A stretch of DNA of 64,000 nt from Azorinus chamasolen (lineage: Eukaryota > Mollusca > Bivalvia > Cardiida > Solecurtidae), in contig OY755252.1 in assembly GCA_963576725.1 (NCBI GenBank), positions 56,883,985 to 56,947,984 on the forward strand, read 5' to 3'. Below the pieces are notes generated by a model, which saw nothing but the letters and a program-made list of their open reading frames with translations, was not told the origin of the DNA and did not search any database. The position numbers and the translations under genes are program-made. Shown in pieces: positions 57,401-61,655 of this stretch; position 1 is the stretch's first letter; the number at the start of each line of letters is the position of its first letter.

Positions 57401-58166
57401 CGTTTTTGCACGTAGACAACACGCACTTGCACGGACGACGGGTTGGGACCACCGCTTAAAGCAAGGTGAAAGTAAAACAGAACGCTCCTATAGCAGCCAC
57501 CTACCTTTAACACACAATACTTGATGTAATTCAGTGGCCGTTATAGAGAGGTTTTATTGTATATAATATTTGCTCTATTTGCAACGGCGTACAACTGTGT
57601 AATTATATATAAAGGAAAGGATTAACCTTTTCACCGCCAATATCGCAAAATGCACCACGACAAATAGTGCAGTCCCAGACAAAGGCGGCATCTGATCAGA
57701 GACTTTACTTTTTTGTCTCAACTCTATTCCTATATCTGTGCTTTTCCTTTGAAACTTTCATTTATTTATCTATTTTCCTTATTTTACCATATGATTTAAC
57801 AAAATCGGATTGCAGACGACAGTTAGAAATTTGGCACCGAAAGGGTTAAAACAATCACAAGATTCCTGGACACATTTATACAGTATTTGTGTATATACAT
57901 GTATTTGACTCGAAAGATTCCTAACCTTTGCTTCTGTCCTTTGCAACTTCCATTTCCGCAGACGTGCTGTTGGTGTTCGTTGAATTCAGAGCTTGGCCAT
58001 GTCCTATCGAGATAGGTTTGGCCTTGACCTCGTGACCTTGGCTTCTGCAACTCTTAGTCAGTGTTTGCTGGAGAAGGACTGGGCATATATCAAAGAAGGT
58101 TTGCAGATCAATATCGTGAGTATGCTGTTGACCAACAACTCGGAGAACTTCCCATGGAGATAAACA
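36335..58166 (-). CDS. SLC39A: LIV-1 subfamily ZIP zinc transporter (ZIP4/ZIP12-like), 3' eight coding exons
   Basis: Exons in order: 58166-57926, 52580-52411, 47891-47703, 45708-45628, 42929-42704, 41591-41439, 40387-40200, 36472-36335. They join in frame to 461 residues plus TGA. The product should carry Zn2+ (possibly other divalent metals) into the cytosol across a membrane. Visible parts in order: an ectodomain piece [12 protein letters not shown] with [17 protein letters not shown] (the PAL-motif region, here PVL); two helices with [10 protein letters not shown] and [10 protein letters not shown]; a third helix, [16 protein letters not shown], then a short GQGHSHG; a long variable loop; [16 protein letters not shown] and [10 protein letters not shown], which form the metal site; [12 protein letters not shown], a block shared with ZIP4 and ZIP12; and a C-terminal [14 protein letters not shown]. 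Family members are 600-700 aa, so about 150-250 N-terminal residues including the signal peptide are absent here. Confidence 0.94.
36515..36928. mobile_element. P1 element followed by an M5 MITE
   Basis: P1 (about 36515-36676) ends GGAGAAATGACGATTTA. M5 runs 36678-36928 with perfect GACAGCTCCTGCAGGAGCTG centre and AGCAAGAGAAGGGTTAA. This pair lies 40 bases upstream (minus sense) of the ZIP terminal exon. Confidence 0.82.
36978..37014. repeat. (ATT)n microsatellite
   Basis: About 12 ATT units followed by ATCACATTTATATGGCGCTA, a phrase typical of retroposon 3' ends. Confidence 0.85.
37075..37603. repeat. 75-bp minisatellite, about 7 units
   Basis: Units begin AATCACTAACCGGAACGAAC and contain CATGATTATC, CAATGAAAGATATACAATAG and AATAGATAT. 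Starts near 37076, 37153, 37228, 37290, 37373, 37450 and 37527; most are 75-78 bases. Confidence 0.88.
37604..39358. other. 1.75 kb AT-rich segment inside the minisatellite, no transposons seen
   Basis: It is flanked by minisatellite units that are nearly identical to one another. TTCAGCGG near its left edge (about 37629) is inverted as CCGCTGAA near its right edge (about 39352). No open reading frame of note, no MITE. It contains a GAAACGTCC short repeat at 39088-39178. Confidence 0.55.
39088..39178. repeat. GC-rich 17-18-bp tandem repeat
   Basis: GCCGAAACGTCCTAGGCCGA, CCAAAACGTCCTGGGTCGAA, ACATCCGGGGCGAAACTTCC and TATGCCGAAACGTCCTA: about five imperfect units in otherwise AT-rich DNA. Confidence 0.75.
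39359..39505. repeat. 75-bp minisatellite, two further units
   Basis: AAATAACTAACCGGTAGGAAC and AAACCACTAACCGGTAGGAAC restart the array after the 1.75 kb segment. Confidence 0.85.
39691..40127. mobile_element. T1 MITE with an M4 inserted in its terminal CTTAAG
   Basis: T1 ends: TA-CAGTATAACCTATCTTAA and GGCCGCTTAAGACGGGCTCT-ACTG-TA. M4 (39707-39937, TTAACCTTTTCCCTC ... ATAATGTGTTAA) sits at the TTAA of that terminal repeat. T1's own palindrome is at 39980-40060. Confidence 0.83.
40200..40387 (-). CDS. SLC39A: ZIP transporter exon, helices 6-7
   Basis: Begins [20 protein letters not shown], then [33 protein letters not shown]. The Asp completing HELPHELGD is the first full residue. Donor gtaagc, ends in phase 0. 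Confidence 0.96.
40400..40560 (+). mobile_element. M1 remnant with half of a P3 hairpin
   Basis: CATGGATATTCATGCATGATA ... then AAGGAGTTAGAATAGTTTTG and CACCAAGCACTCGATGTG, one arm of the P3 palindrome found whole at 44600. Confidence 0.65.
40592..40841 (+). mobile_element. M5 piggyBac-like MITE
   Basis: TTAAACCTTCGCTTGCTGTT left, AGCAAGAGAAGGGTTAA right, hairpin with one arm mismatch (GATAAGACAG / CTGTGTCATC). Confidence 0.87.
40717..41149 (+). repeat. Segmental repeat, copy A (M5 end, M1 start, P2)
   Basis: The right half of M5, the left half of an M1 (TTTATTCCATGAATATTTAT) and a nested P2 hairpin (40979-41149), in the same order and orientation as copy B at 42104-42560. Confidence 0.82.
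41328..41390 (-). repeat. M4 end fragment next to a ZIP exon
   Basis: TTAATCTATTCCCTCATATTG, ACGCCTTTTGACGTAGTAAA and GGAAACCATTC, cut off about 50 bases from the exon 41439-41591 donor. Confidence 0.7.
41439..41591 (-). CDS. SLC39A: ZIP transporter core exon (metal-binding helices 4-5)
   Basis: Encodes [20 protein letters not shown] and [13 protein letters not shown], the two metal-coordinating motifs. Donor gtaaaa, phase 1. The exon lies between two near-copies of a 430-460 bp repeat composite (40717-41149 and 42104-42560). Confidence 0.96.
41681..41896 (+). mobile_element. M6 piggyBac-like MITE
   Basis: M6 family: TTAACTCTTTCGCTGCCAAT, hairpin TTTGGATCCAGATGAGACG ... GAGTAACTCGACGTCTC, and right end ACAGCGAAAGAGTTGA. 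Confidence 0.85.
41917..42103 (+). mobile_element. M1 left half ending in a truncated P2
   Basis: TTAACCCTTTACTCCATGAA through GATAAGCAAACG, then TTTAGTTGAGTCTGAGTTCG...GATTGGT (P2 arm), joined to copy B at the shared letters ATTG-GTGCACTCC. Confidence 0.7.
42104..42560 (+). repeat. Segmental repeat, copy B
   Basis: GTGCACTCCACATCAGTGAT, CAACAGGGCGTGGGTAAAGA, GAATCAACGACATCATGTAT and a P2 hairpin (42361-42560) match copy A almost base for base. Confidence 0.82.
42611..42697. mobile_element. T1-M1 chimeric fragment abutting a ZIP splice donor
   Basis: CAGGTGGCTGCTTAATGC is followed by ATGATCTGGGTATACTCTG and GCATACTTATGGAGTAAGGG, the M1 right end, which runs up to the donor of exon 42929-42704. 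Confidence 0.68.
42704..42929 (-). CDS. SLC39A: ZIP transporter loop exon
   Basis: Encodes a polar loop beginning [20 protein letters not shown] and ending TVDQSADVK, open throughout and ending phase 1, which fits the next exon. The donor gtaaat (42703-42698) directly abuts a chimeric M1 end. Confidence 0.8.
43146..43305 (-). mobile_element. M4 MITE, degraded
   Basis: TTAACCCATTCCCGTATATT left; the palindrome is reduced to GGAACCATATGAGCAAATGC; no right terminus. Confidence 0.65.
43440..44155 (-). mobile_element. M1 MITE interrupted by a hAT-like MITE
   Basis: TTAACCTTCTACTCCATAAATAC stops at 43462 and resumes ATAAATACGCCTTTCTACGC at 43928. The intervening element is described separately. 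Confidence 0.8.
43463..43927. mobile_element. hAT-like MITE (hAT-3), 465 bp
   Basis: Ends TAGAGGTGTAAC and GTCACCCCTA, flanked by the 8-bp duplication ATAAATAC. Sub-terminal clusters of ACTATCG/CGATAGT words occur on both sides; no coding sequence. Confidence 0.85.
44516..44805 (+). mobile_element. M1 MITE carrying a nested perfect palindrome (P3)
   Basis: TTAACCCTTTACCTCATGAT left. P3 at 44600-44682 reads ATATCGAGGGCTTGGTGCAA...TTGCACCAAGCCCTCGATAT with no arm mismatch seen over about 41 bases per arm. The M1 hairpin after it has lost its centre. Confidence 0.8.
45155..45262. repeat. Duplicated GTCCGACATA-GTCGTCGGA hairpin
   Basis: AGAAGTCCGACATAAGGTCG-TCGGATTCTGA and AGAAGTCCGACATATGGTCG-TCGGATTCTGA occur 69 bases apart, each a short stem. 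Confidence 0.75.
45337..45447. repeat. (TTTC)n and (GA)n microsatellites
   Basis: Seven TTTC-like units turn directly into about 80 bases of GA with two GATA interruptions. Purine-pyrimidine asymmetry switches strand at 45364. Confidence 0.92.
45465..45610. repeat. T2 fragment joined to half a P1
   Basis: GGACCGAACTTTTAGTTTGAG and AAGTTCGAGTTATCCGAAC are T2. GGGTTTGGTGGAGAAATATAG to TTATCTGGACCTCTG is the right half of P1. Confidence 0.7.
45628..45708 (-). CDS. SLC39A: ZIP transporter loop exon
   Basis: 27 codons, phase 0 at both ends ([20 protein letters not shown] then LNTTNYI), with acceptor tactttgcag and donor gtaagt. Symmetrical phase makes it skippable. The sequence is not conserved, so support comes from splice sites and frame. 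A half P1 repeat ends about 20 bases past the donor. Confidence 0.75.
45763..45987 (+). mobile_element. M1 MITE
   Basis: TTAACCCATGAATATTCATAA left, ATTTATGGAGTGAAGGGTC right; one hairpin arm is mostly deleted. Confidence 0.75.
46286..46494. mobile_element. T1 mariner-like MITE
   Basis: TA-CAGTAAACCCCCGCTAATG left, GCATTAGAGGGGTTCTGCTG-TA right. The hairpin arms AAAAGTAATGCAGAAAGCTCC / GGAGCTTTCTGCATTACTTTT (20 paired) are perfect. Confidence 0.88.
46519..46745 (+). mobile_element. M1 MITE, right end merging into minisatellite
   Basis: CCCTTGACCTCATAAATATTC left, hairpin GACCAAACGGCTCCTACGGG ... , then GGCGTCTCTATCAGTTGACG leads into the 28-bp array. Confidence 0.65.
46752..47140. repeat. 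28-bp minisatellite made of an M4 terminus, about 14 units
   Basis: Unit TGACGCCTTTTGACCCATTC plus CCTCATAT, repeated about 14 times with variants (GACGC, AATCC). CCCATTCCCTCATATTGACG is the M4 terminal sequence itself, and the array runs straight into an M4 body at its right. Confidence 0.9.
47112..47328 (-). mobile_element. M4 MITE at the end of the minisatellite
   Basis: Palindrome TTGAAACCATTGTGATCAAT ... ATTGATCACAATGG carries a paired TGATCA change. The right end is CACTAGGGAACGG, followed by two partial GAGGGAATGGTTGAAAAATC repeats (47325-47385). Confidence 0.8.
47405..47553. mobile_element. P2 hairpin element
   Basis: Ends GGTTCCATGCTTATAAAACC and its inverse; arms TTTTAGTTGAGTCTGAGTTC and GATTGGTCAGATTTGAGCC with loop TTCG. 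Confidence 0.82.
47703..47891 (-). CDS. SLC39A: ZIP transporter exon, helix 3 and His motif
   Basis: 63 codons, phase 0 at both ends. Encodes an acidic linker, the helix [18 protein letters not shown] and then [10 protein letters not shown]. The histidine cluster is small compared with the long His-rich loop of many LIV-1 ZIPs. Confidence 0.9.
48133..48535. mobile_element. T1 MITE with an M2 inserted in its terminal repeat
   Basis: GTATAACCTGTCT precedes and GCGGCCATTCATTTATTGAA follows a complete M2 (48146-48396, CCCTTTCCCTGTTTTATG to ATGAGGGAAAGAGTTAA). The T1 palindrome is at 48441-48520. Confidence 0.8.
48833..49003. repeat. Long inverted repeat, unrelated family
   Basis: AAATTTATACCAGTGTTTTAT, CGTGCAATCGAACAC and GAGATGC are mirrored by GCATCTCAAC, GTGTTCGATTGCACG and ATAAAACACTGGTATGAATT, around a 50-base centre holding CGGCCTATCGGCCTCG. 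Confidence 0.8.
49010..49370 (+). repeat. Dispersed repeat, class unknown
   Basis: Contains GGGTACCCGTAAACCAGGTT, CCCCCAGTAGCCCCC and GGCTGCTGGCCGTTCCAAGG. Base composition is unlike its surroundings; open reading frames are short. I associate this type of sequence with retrotransposon remnants but cannot place it. Confidence 0.45.
49372..49612 (+). mobile_element. M2 piggyBac-like MITE
   Basis: TTAACCCTTTTGCAAATTCC left, AATGAAGGAAAAGGTTAA right, hairpin 49510-49575. Confidence 0.83.
49790..50500. mobile_element. M1-type MITE split by a long GGGGGCAT-type element
   Basis: Half hairpin CAAACAGAGCAGACCCAGATC at 49809; the insert at 49928-50416 runs from GTCTGTGAGACACAGCGATG to GTCAACGGGGGCATA, with two internal repeats of TGCACGTAAA...CATTTGAC. 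The M1 spacer AATGAATATTCATGG follows. Confidence 0.65.
50574..50788 (+). mobile_element. M6 piggyBac-like MITE
   Basis: TTAACCCTTTCCCTGTCAAT left, GGCAGCGAAAGGGTTAA right, perfect hairpin AACAGTTTGGATCCAGATGA ... centre GCCGAGTAACTCGGC. A T1 relic with GGTAGCTTAATGC follows (50790-50910). Confidence 0.88.
50915..51570 (-). mobile_element. M1 MITE interrupted by a LINE-like 3' fragment
   Basis: M1 hairpin at 50945-50992, right spacer resuming at about 51490 and ending GGAGTAAAGGGTTAA (51570). The 50995-51478 insert starts with GAACAGAACAGAATAGAACA, a short tandem tail as at LINE 3' ends read backwards, and borders a (G)13 run. Confidence 0.55.
51623..51851 (+). mobile_element. M4 piggyBac-like MITE
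   Basis: TTAACTCATTCTCTCCTAGG left, TAGGGGGTAATGTGTTAA right; palindrome 51730-51797 with one mismatch. Confidence 0.85.
51853..52025 (+). repeat. M1-type remnant with intact hairpin
   Basis: Hairpin AGAGCAGACCCTGATCAGAC ... GTCTGATCTGGGTCAACTCTG at 51953-52013; the flanks are eroded. Confidence 0.65.
52085..52288 (+). mobile_element. Probable degenerate tRNA-derived SINE
   Basis: GTGTTCGAATC at 52157-52167 fits an RNA polymerase III B box. AGTGGTATTGCGTGTG is tRNA-arm-like. The segment ends in a (GTTT)n tail at 52228-52288. No target duplication was identified. Confidence 0.4.
52411..52580 (-). CDS. SLC39A: ZIP transporter exon, helices 1-2
   Basis: Encodes [20 protein letters not shown] and [20 protein letters not shown], ending LHLLPE at donor gtaaac. 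The H-L-L-P signature ends transmembrane helix 2 of ZIP proteins. Confidence 0.93.
52660..52910 (-). mobile_element. M6b TTAA element
   Basis: GGCGCCAAATTTCGTAG at the left, hairpin GATCAGACGCCGCCTTGAAAAGGCGGCGTCTGATC at 52817-52852 (given shortened: GACGCCGCCTT/AAGGCGGCGTC), and GACATTGGCGTTGAAAGGGTTAA right end. Sister copy at 57622. Confidence 0.75.
52960..53180 (-). mobile_element. M1 MITE
   Basis: AACCCTTTAAACGCCTTTGC left; perfect arms AGTAGGCCCAGATCAGACGG / CCGTCTGATCTGGGCCTACG; right end eroded. GGCCC/GGGCC is a paired change from the family GACCC/GGGTC. Confidence 0.75.
53278..53506 (+). mobile_element. M4 piggyBac-like MITE
   Basis: TTAACCCATTACCTCATAGG left, GGGGGGAATGGGTTAA right. 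GTCGTCAACAGTCGTCAATA is a small internal duplication near the right end. Confidence 0.85.
53735..53785 (-). repeat. M8 terminus
   Basis: CCAATATATAAGCATGGAAG and AATCCACTGGGAGCAAATGGGTTAA are the inverse of the M8 left end at 32744; the hairpin is absent. Confidence 0.65.
54045..54344 (+). mobile_element. M2-M3 hybrid MITE
   Basis: M2 left half (CCTTTCCCTGTTCTATGTTCC) joins at AACAGAGCATGG directly to the M3 long right spacer ending CCAACAGGGAAAGGGTTAA. The hairpin right arm is missing. Confidence 0.75.
54409..54741 (+). mobile_element. M5 MITE flanked by a 53-bp direct duplication
   Basis: M5 at 54458-54692 has intact ends and a shortened hairpin (GAGACAGCTGTCTC). The sequence TTAAGACCACGAATGAATAT ... 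ATGTATGAAT(G/A)TTAA occurs immediately on both sides (54409-54461, 54689-54741). Confidence 0.85.
54855..55075 (+). mobile_element. M1 MITE, hairpin collapsed
   Basis: CATTTACTCCATGAATATTC left, TTTAAAGAGCAAATGGTTAA right; the hairpin is reduced to GAGCAGGCCCTGATGGGCCG. Confidence 0.72.
55198..55380 (+). mobile_element. M6 MITE, degraded
   Basis: CACTCTTTGGCTGCCAATGC and GATTGGATCCAGATGAGACA remain; the right arm is lost. Confidence 0.65.
55675..55878. repeat. P2-related hairpin repeat
   Basis: CTGATTGGTCAGATTTTC / AGAATCTGACCAAT stem plus an outer AAAATC..GATTCAGAGGTTTTATAACCTTGGACC, resembling P2 in plan but diverged. Confidence 0.55.
55887..57561. mobile_element. T1 MITE split by a Harbinger-like element
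   Basis: T1 ends TA-CAGTACAACCTCTCTATAA and TTATAGAGAGGTTTTATTG-TA, closest to the copy at 34504. Its hairpin is broken at GGCTGCTTAAAG by a 1.48 kb insertion and resumes GCTTAAAGCAAGGTGAAAGT. Confidence 0.85.
55972..57453 (+). mobile_element. Harbinger-like DNA transposon, decayed
   Basis: Inverted ends ACCTGGTCACAACCCGCCGT and (from the right) GGTGGTCCCAACCCGTCGTC, flanked by GCTTAAAG direct repeats (55964-55971, 57454-57461). A reading from 56405 gives [13 protein letters not shown] ... [20 protein letters not shown]; after a shift of frame near 56600 it continues [25 protein letters not shown]. Both pieces resemble the N-terminal region of PIF/Harbinger transposases; the catalytic part is missing. 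The element is GC-rich with many GCACGTAC-type words. Confidence 0.72.
57622..57849 (+). mobile_element. M6b TTAA element
   Basis: TTAACCTTTTCACCGCCAAT left, GGCACCGAAAGGGTTAA right, with an eroded hairpin ATAGTGCAGTCCCAGACAAA. Lies about 75 bases from the ZIP ectodomain exon donor. Confidence 0.8.
57926..58166 (-). CDS. SLC39A: ZIP transporter ectodomain exon
   Basis: Acceptor gactttgtttcag then [20 protein letters not shown] and [17 protein letters not shown], two cysteines flanking the PAL-like motif as in ZIP4/ZIP12 ectodomains. Ends phase 1 at donor gttagg, a weaker donor than the others. Enters in phase 0 at a Cys codon, so a coding exon must precede it. Confidence 0.85.
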
Positions 58167-59330
58167 CTGAAACAAAGTCGACCGTCAGGAAAATGATTCA
58201 GTCAGGTTTTAAGGCATACAAATGTGTTTAGATTTGTAAAATGACTACAGTGCTTGTTTGGCGGTCGTAAAAAGTCACCCGTGCTTTATTCTCAGTGTTG
58301 TTGGCCTGGGGTCGAAAGACCCCAAGGCCATTGAGTTTGTAATACGACTGCCCACCCTTACAATGCACACAGCAATGCCGCAACAATTCTGTTTATACTT
58401 TTCTTTCCGATCCAAATCAGTGGTAGTTTTTTACAACATTCATTCAAACGCTTAATACGCAGTGGAATTGGATTATTGTTTTAAGAATTTGGCTTTTCGG
58501 TAAGGATTTATCAAGCAAAATCAAGCAGACTAAGGCGTCCACATACACGAATCGTGTCGTGAAAAAAGCCCGAACAACACAGTCTTCTTCTTCTTCCGGT
58601 TAACTCAACAAGTAATCCCTTGTATACGCAGAAAAACAGCTAGTTTTCAAGTTAGATCTCGGAAAGAGTGTTGTGCAAATGAACAGATGAGTTTATTCAG
58701 ATTCTCTTAAAAGTTCGTGCAAGTTAAATTGAGGTAAAATATTGTCCGAAATTAATGAACGCTTGGGAAACGGCGTAGTGATTTCTTACTAAACGACCGA
58801 ACGGTTCGCTGAAACACAGTTATGGGCGGAAGTTCACGAGTGTGTTAGCGCTCTTGTCAGAAACTACATGTCCCAGAGCTTAGATATTTGGTGTATAGAT
58901 TTACTTAGCATAACTTTTTGAGTTTTATAAGTATCATAGTTCTGGGGTTAAAATTGGCCCTGCCCTGTGTGTATATTCTTCTTTACTTCAGAAACTACAT
59001 TCTAAAGGTTTCTCCTTAATATCACTCTGAGCTGAGACCAGTCACTGGGAGTTCTTATGTAATCACCCTTAGCCTGATCAGTAGAGTAGAAATTGTGTTT
59101 AGACAAATAACACACACTCATTTAAGATTGAGAAAACTGTGGATAATTCTCAAAATGCAGAATACTCTTAAAGCTTTTTTCATACCTATGCCCTGCATTA
59201 AGCTACCAGCTATCAATATAGAGCATATCTGTTGTGAATTTCAGCTTAACTCTTTGCATGCTGGGTAATTTTGTGATCTGCTAAATTGTTGTCTGCAGCA
59301 TATTCACAAGTTATCCTAACTACACACTTT
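58167..59330. other. No gene recognised
   Basis: Holds a small hairpin GGCCTGGGGTCGAAAGACCCCAAGGCC-type stem at 58303-58331, a CpG-containing stretch at 58540-58870 with CTTCTTCTTCTTCCGG, and a T1 relic at 59127-59210 (GCAGAATACTCTTAAAGC, CCCTGCATTAAGCTACCAGC). The upstream ZIP ectodomain exon was looked for here and not found. Confidence 0.5.
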
Positions 59331-60020
59331 CTTTCTGAGTTTTTCAGAAGTTCAGTCTTATTTACAAACAATTTGGATATCAGATCAGGCACCACATTAT
59401 GTTGGCCCTGATCTGGATCCAAACTGTTTGCATAGGTCATTAGTGTTGGCAGAATCCCACTACACACTTTCTTTCTAAGTTTTTCAGAAGTTCAGTCTCA
59501 TTTACAAACAATTTGGATATCAGATCAGGCCCCACATTATGTGGGGCCTGATCTGGATCCAAACTGTTTGCATAGGTCATTAGTGGTGGGAGAATCCGCT
59601 TCTAGCATCCATAGAATACAAACAGTTTGGATATCAGATCAGGCACCACGTTATGTTGTCCCTGATCTGGATCCAAACTGTTTGCATAGGTCATTAGTGG
59701 TGGGAGAATCCCACTACACACTTTCTTTCTAAGTTTGTCAGAAGTTCAGTCTTATTTACAAACAATTTGGATATCAGATCAGGCACCACATTATGTTGGC
59801 CCTGATCTGGATCCAAACTGTTTGCATAGGTCATTAGTGTTGGCAGAATCCCACTACACACTTTCTTTCTAAGTTTTTCAGAAGTTCAGTCTCATTTACA
59901 AACAATTTGGATATCATATCAGATCAGGCCCCACATTATGTGGGGCCTGATCTGGATCCAAACTGTTTGCATAGGTCATTAGTGGTGGGAGAATTCGCTT
60001 CTAGCATCCATAGAATACAA
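59331..60020. repeat. Tandem array of M6-type hairpins with higher-order period
   Basis: Five hairpin units containing TTTGGATATCAGATCAGGC and CTGATCTGGATCCAAACTG, starting near 59371, 59511, 59625, 59765 and 59905. The basic period is 140 bases. The block of units 1-3 repeats about 394 bases later, and GCTTCTAGCATCCATAGAAT follows units 2 and 5. Confidence 0.9.
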
Positions 60021-60184
60021 GTTCCAGTGGTCTAATGCTCTATCCATTCTTTCACTTCATTCTTTTAGCATCATGTTCAGGTCCTCTACAAAAGTTATAT
60101 AAATTGTGTCCCTGGGGTCAAAATTGGCACCGCCCCTAGGGTGTTAAGTTTTCAAAAGAAACATATAGTGAAAACTTTGAAAAT

Positions 60185-60475
60185 CTTCTCCTCTGATTGC
60201 CTGGAGGAGTAGGAGCCCTCTGATCTGGGTCTGCACTGTTTATTGATTGAGTGTAAATGACAGGTAAAAATACTCCACTGATAGTCTTCAGAATTAGTTA
60301 TAAGTGGTGGGATTGGGTATGGAGTTGCAAAACCGTGCAGACCCAGACCAGAGGGCTCCTGGAGGAGTAGGAGCCCTATGATCTGGGTCTACGCTGTTTG
60401 CATATTGAATGAGTGTAAACGACAGGTAAAAATACTCCACTAATAGTCTTCAGAATAAGAGCTGGGATGGGGTGT
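60185..60475. repeat. 165-bp tandem pair with half hairpins
   Basis: Both units contain GGAGGAGTAGGAGCCCT, TGATCTGGGTCT, TGTAAA(T/C)GACAGGTAAAAATACTCC in pieces and TAGTCTTCAGAAT. The second also has the left arm GTGCAGACCCAGACCAGAGG. Confidence 0.8.
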
Positions 60476-60479
60476 ATGA

Positions 60480-61005
60480 AGTTGGAAAATAGCAATCACT
60501 AACAAAATATTATGAAGACTATTTTAGCTGTTGTCAACTATTCACTGAAAAAAACAACAACATGTAGTTAAAGTTTATATTTAAAAAAGATAGTATTCAT
60601 GAATATGTTATGTTAGGATTTCATTCATTGTTAACACATTCTACCCTAGTAACTAGCTTTACTTGGCATTAACTAATAGTGTACCTGTGATAAGTACACC
60701 TGTCCTATGCAAACAGTATAAAGCCTGTCAACTGGTCATGTATTTATTATATGCCTTTATATACCACAGTAACAAATAAATAGTTGTTTAAATCATTTCC
60801 TATCCAGAAATATTTGAGGCAGAACAAGAACTCTTTCATGCCCTCAGATATAACGCTGTGCTTATACATAACATCACTCTTATTGAAAACGAGGTCTAGT
60901 ATTTGGCTGATCAGGTGAGACTCGGAAAGCTTGATATCACATAAAGGCATATAATATATACCCTTATCATTATATATTTCTATAAGAAGTGCTTGTGTAG
61001 TTTGT
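60480..61005. other. AT-rich, no gene recognised
   Basis: Contains an open minus-strand stretch at 60747-60950 without convincing splice sites. No repeat family was identified. Confidence 0.5.
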
Positions 61006-61008
61006 TAG

Positions 61009-61655
61009 ATTTAAAAGGGGTGGTATGCAAAGATGGCAAGATTCTAAAACCGAATTTCACTTTTTTCAACCTTGTTGCATCGGATATTTTATGCCTTAGT
61101 CTGAAAAAAGTGAAAGTGGTAGGTTTTGAATATGTCATTTTTGATAAAAACCATTGAGAAGTCAATAACACATTTGAAATATGTCTATTGCCTTTCTCAG
61201 TTTATTTTTGTGAGTTTTCTAACATGTTTTCTCTTGTTTGTACAGTTTCACCCTTGTTGCTCATGCTCAGTCTTTCTCAGTTTTGTTTTTTCTTTGTGTG
61301 TGAAATCCAAATTCCTCCTCATCTTTGTTAGATCCAAAGAGGTGGTATGCAATGATGGCAATATTCAAATCCGAATTTCTTCATTTTCAACCTTGTTGCA
61401 CTGGATATTTTATGCCTCTGTATTGAAAGTGGTAGGTTTTGAATATGTCATTCTTGATTTAAACCATTGAGAAGTCAATTACACATTTGATATATGTCTA
61501 TTGCCTTTCTCAGTTTTAGTTTTGTCACTTTTATAACATGTTTACTCTTGTTTGTACAGTTTGACCCTTGTTGCTCATGCTCAGTCTTTCTCAGTATTGT
61601 TTTCTGTTTTTGTATAAAATCCAAATTACACCTCATCTTATGAACGTGTCTTCTG
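61009..61655. repeat. 322-bp tandem duplication
   Basis: GGTGGTATGCAAAGATGGCA (61019) and GGTGGTATGCAATGATGGCA (61341) start two copies. Both continue through TTGTTGCA...GGATATTTTATGCC, AACCATTGAGAAGTCAAT and CTCATGCTCAGTCTTTCTCA. Divergence is roughly 10% by eye. Confidence 0.88.

Noticed and set aside
59331..60020. CRISPR-like array or attachment-site cluster
   Set aside because: Units of 140 bp are homologous along their full length with no variable spacers; this is tandem duplication of a MITE hairpin.
60747..60950. Possible upstream ZIP ectodomain exon on the minus strand (LISQILDLVFNKSDV, ISEGMKEFLFCL)
   Set aside because: It vaguely resembles the EF-hand-like segment of LIV-1 ectodomains, but no good acceptor or donor frames it and the resemblance is weak. 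A cDNA would decide.
61126..61470. 114-codon hydrophobic open frame
   Set aside because: Lies across one unit of the 322-bp tandem repeat, does not persist in the second unit, and matches nothing recognised.
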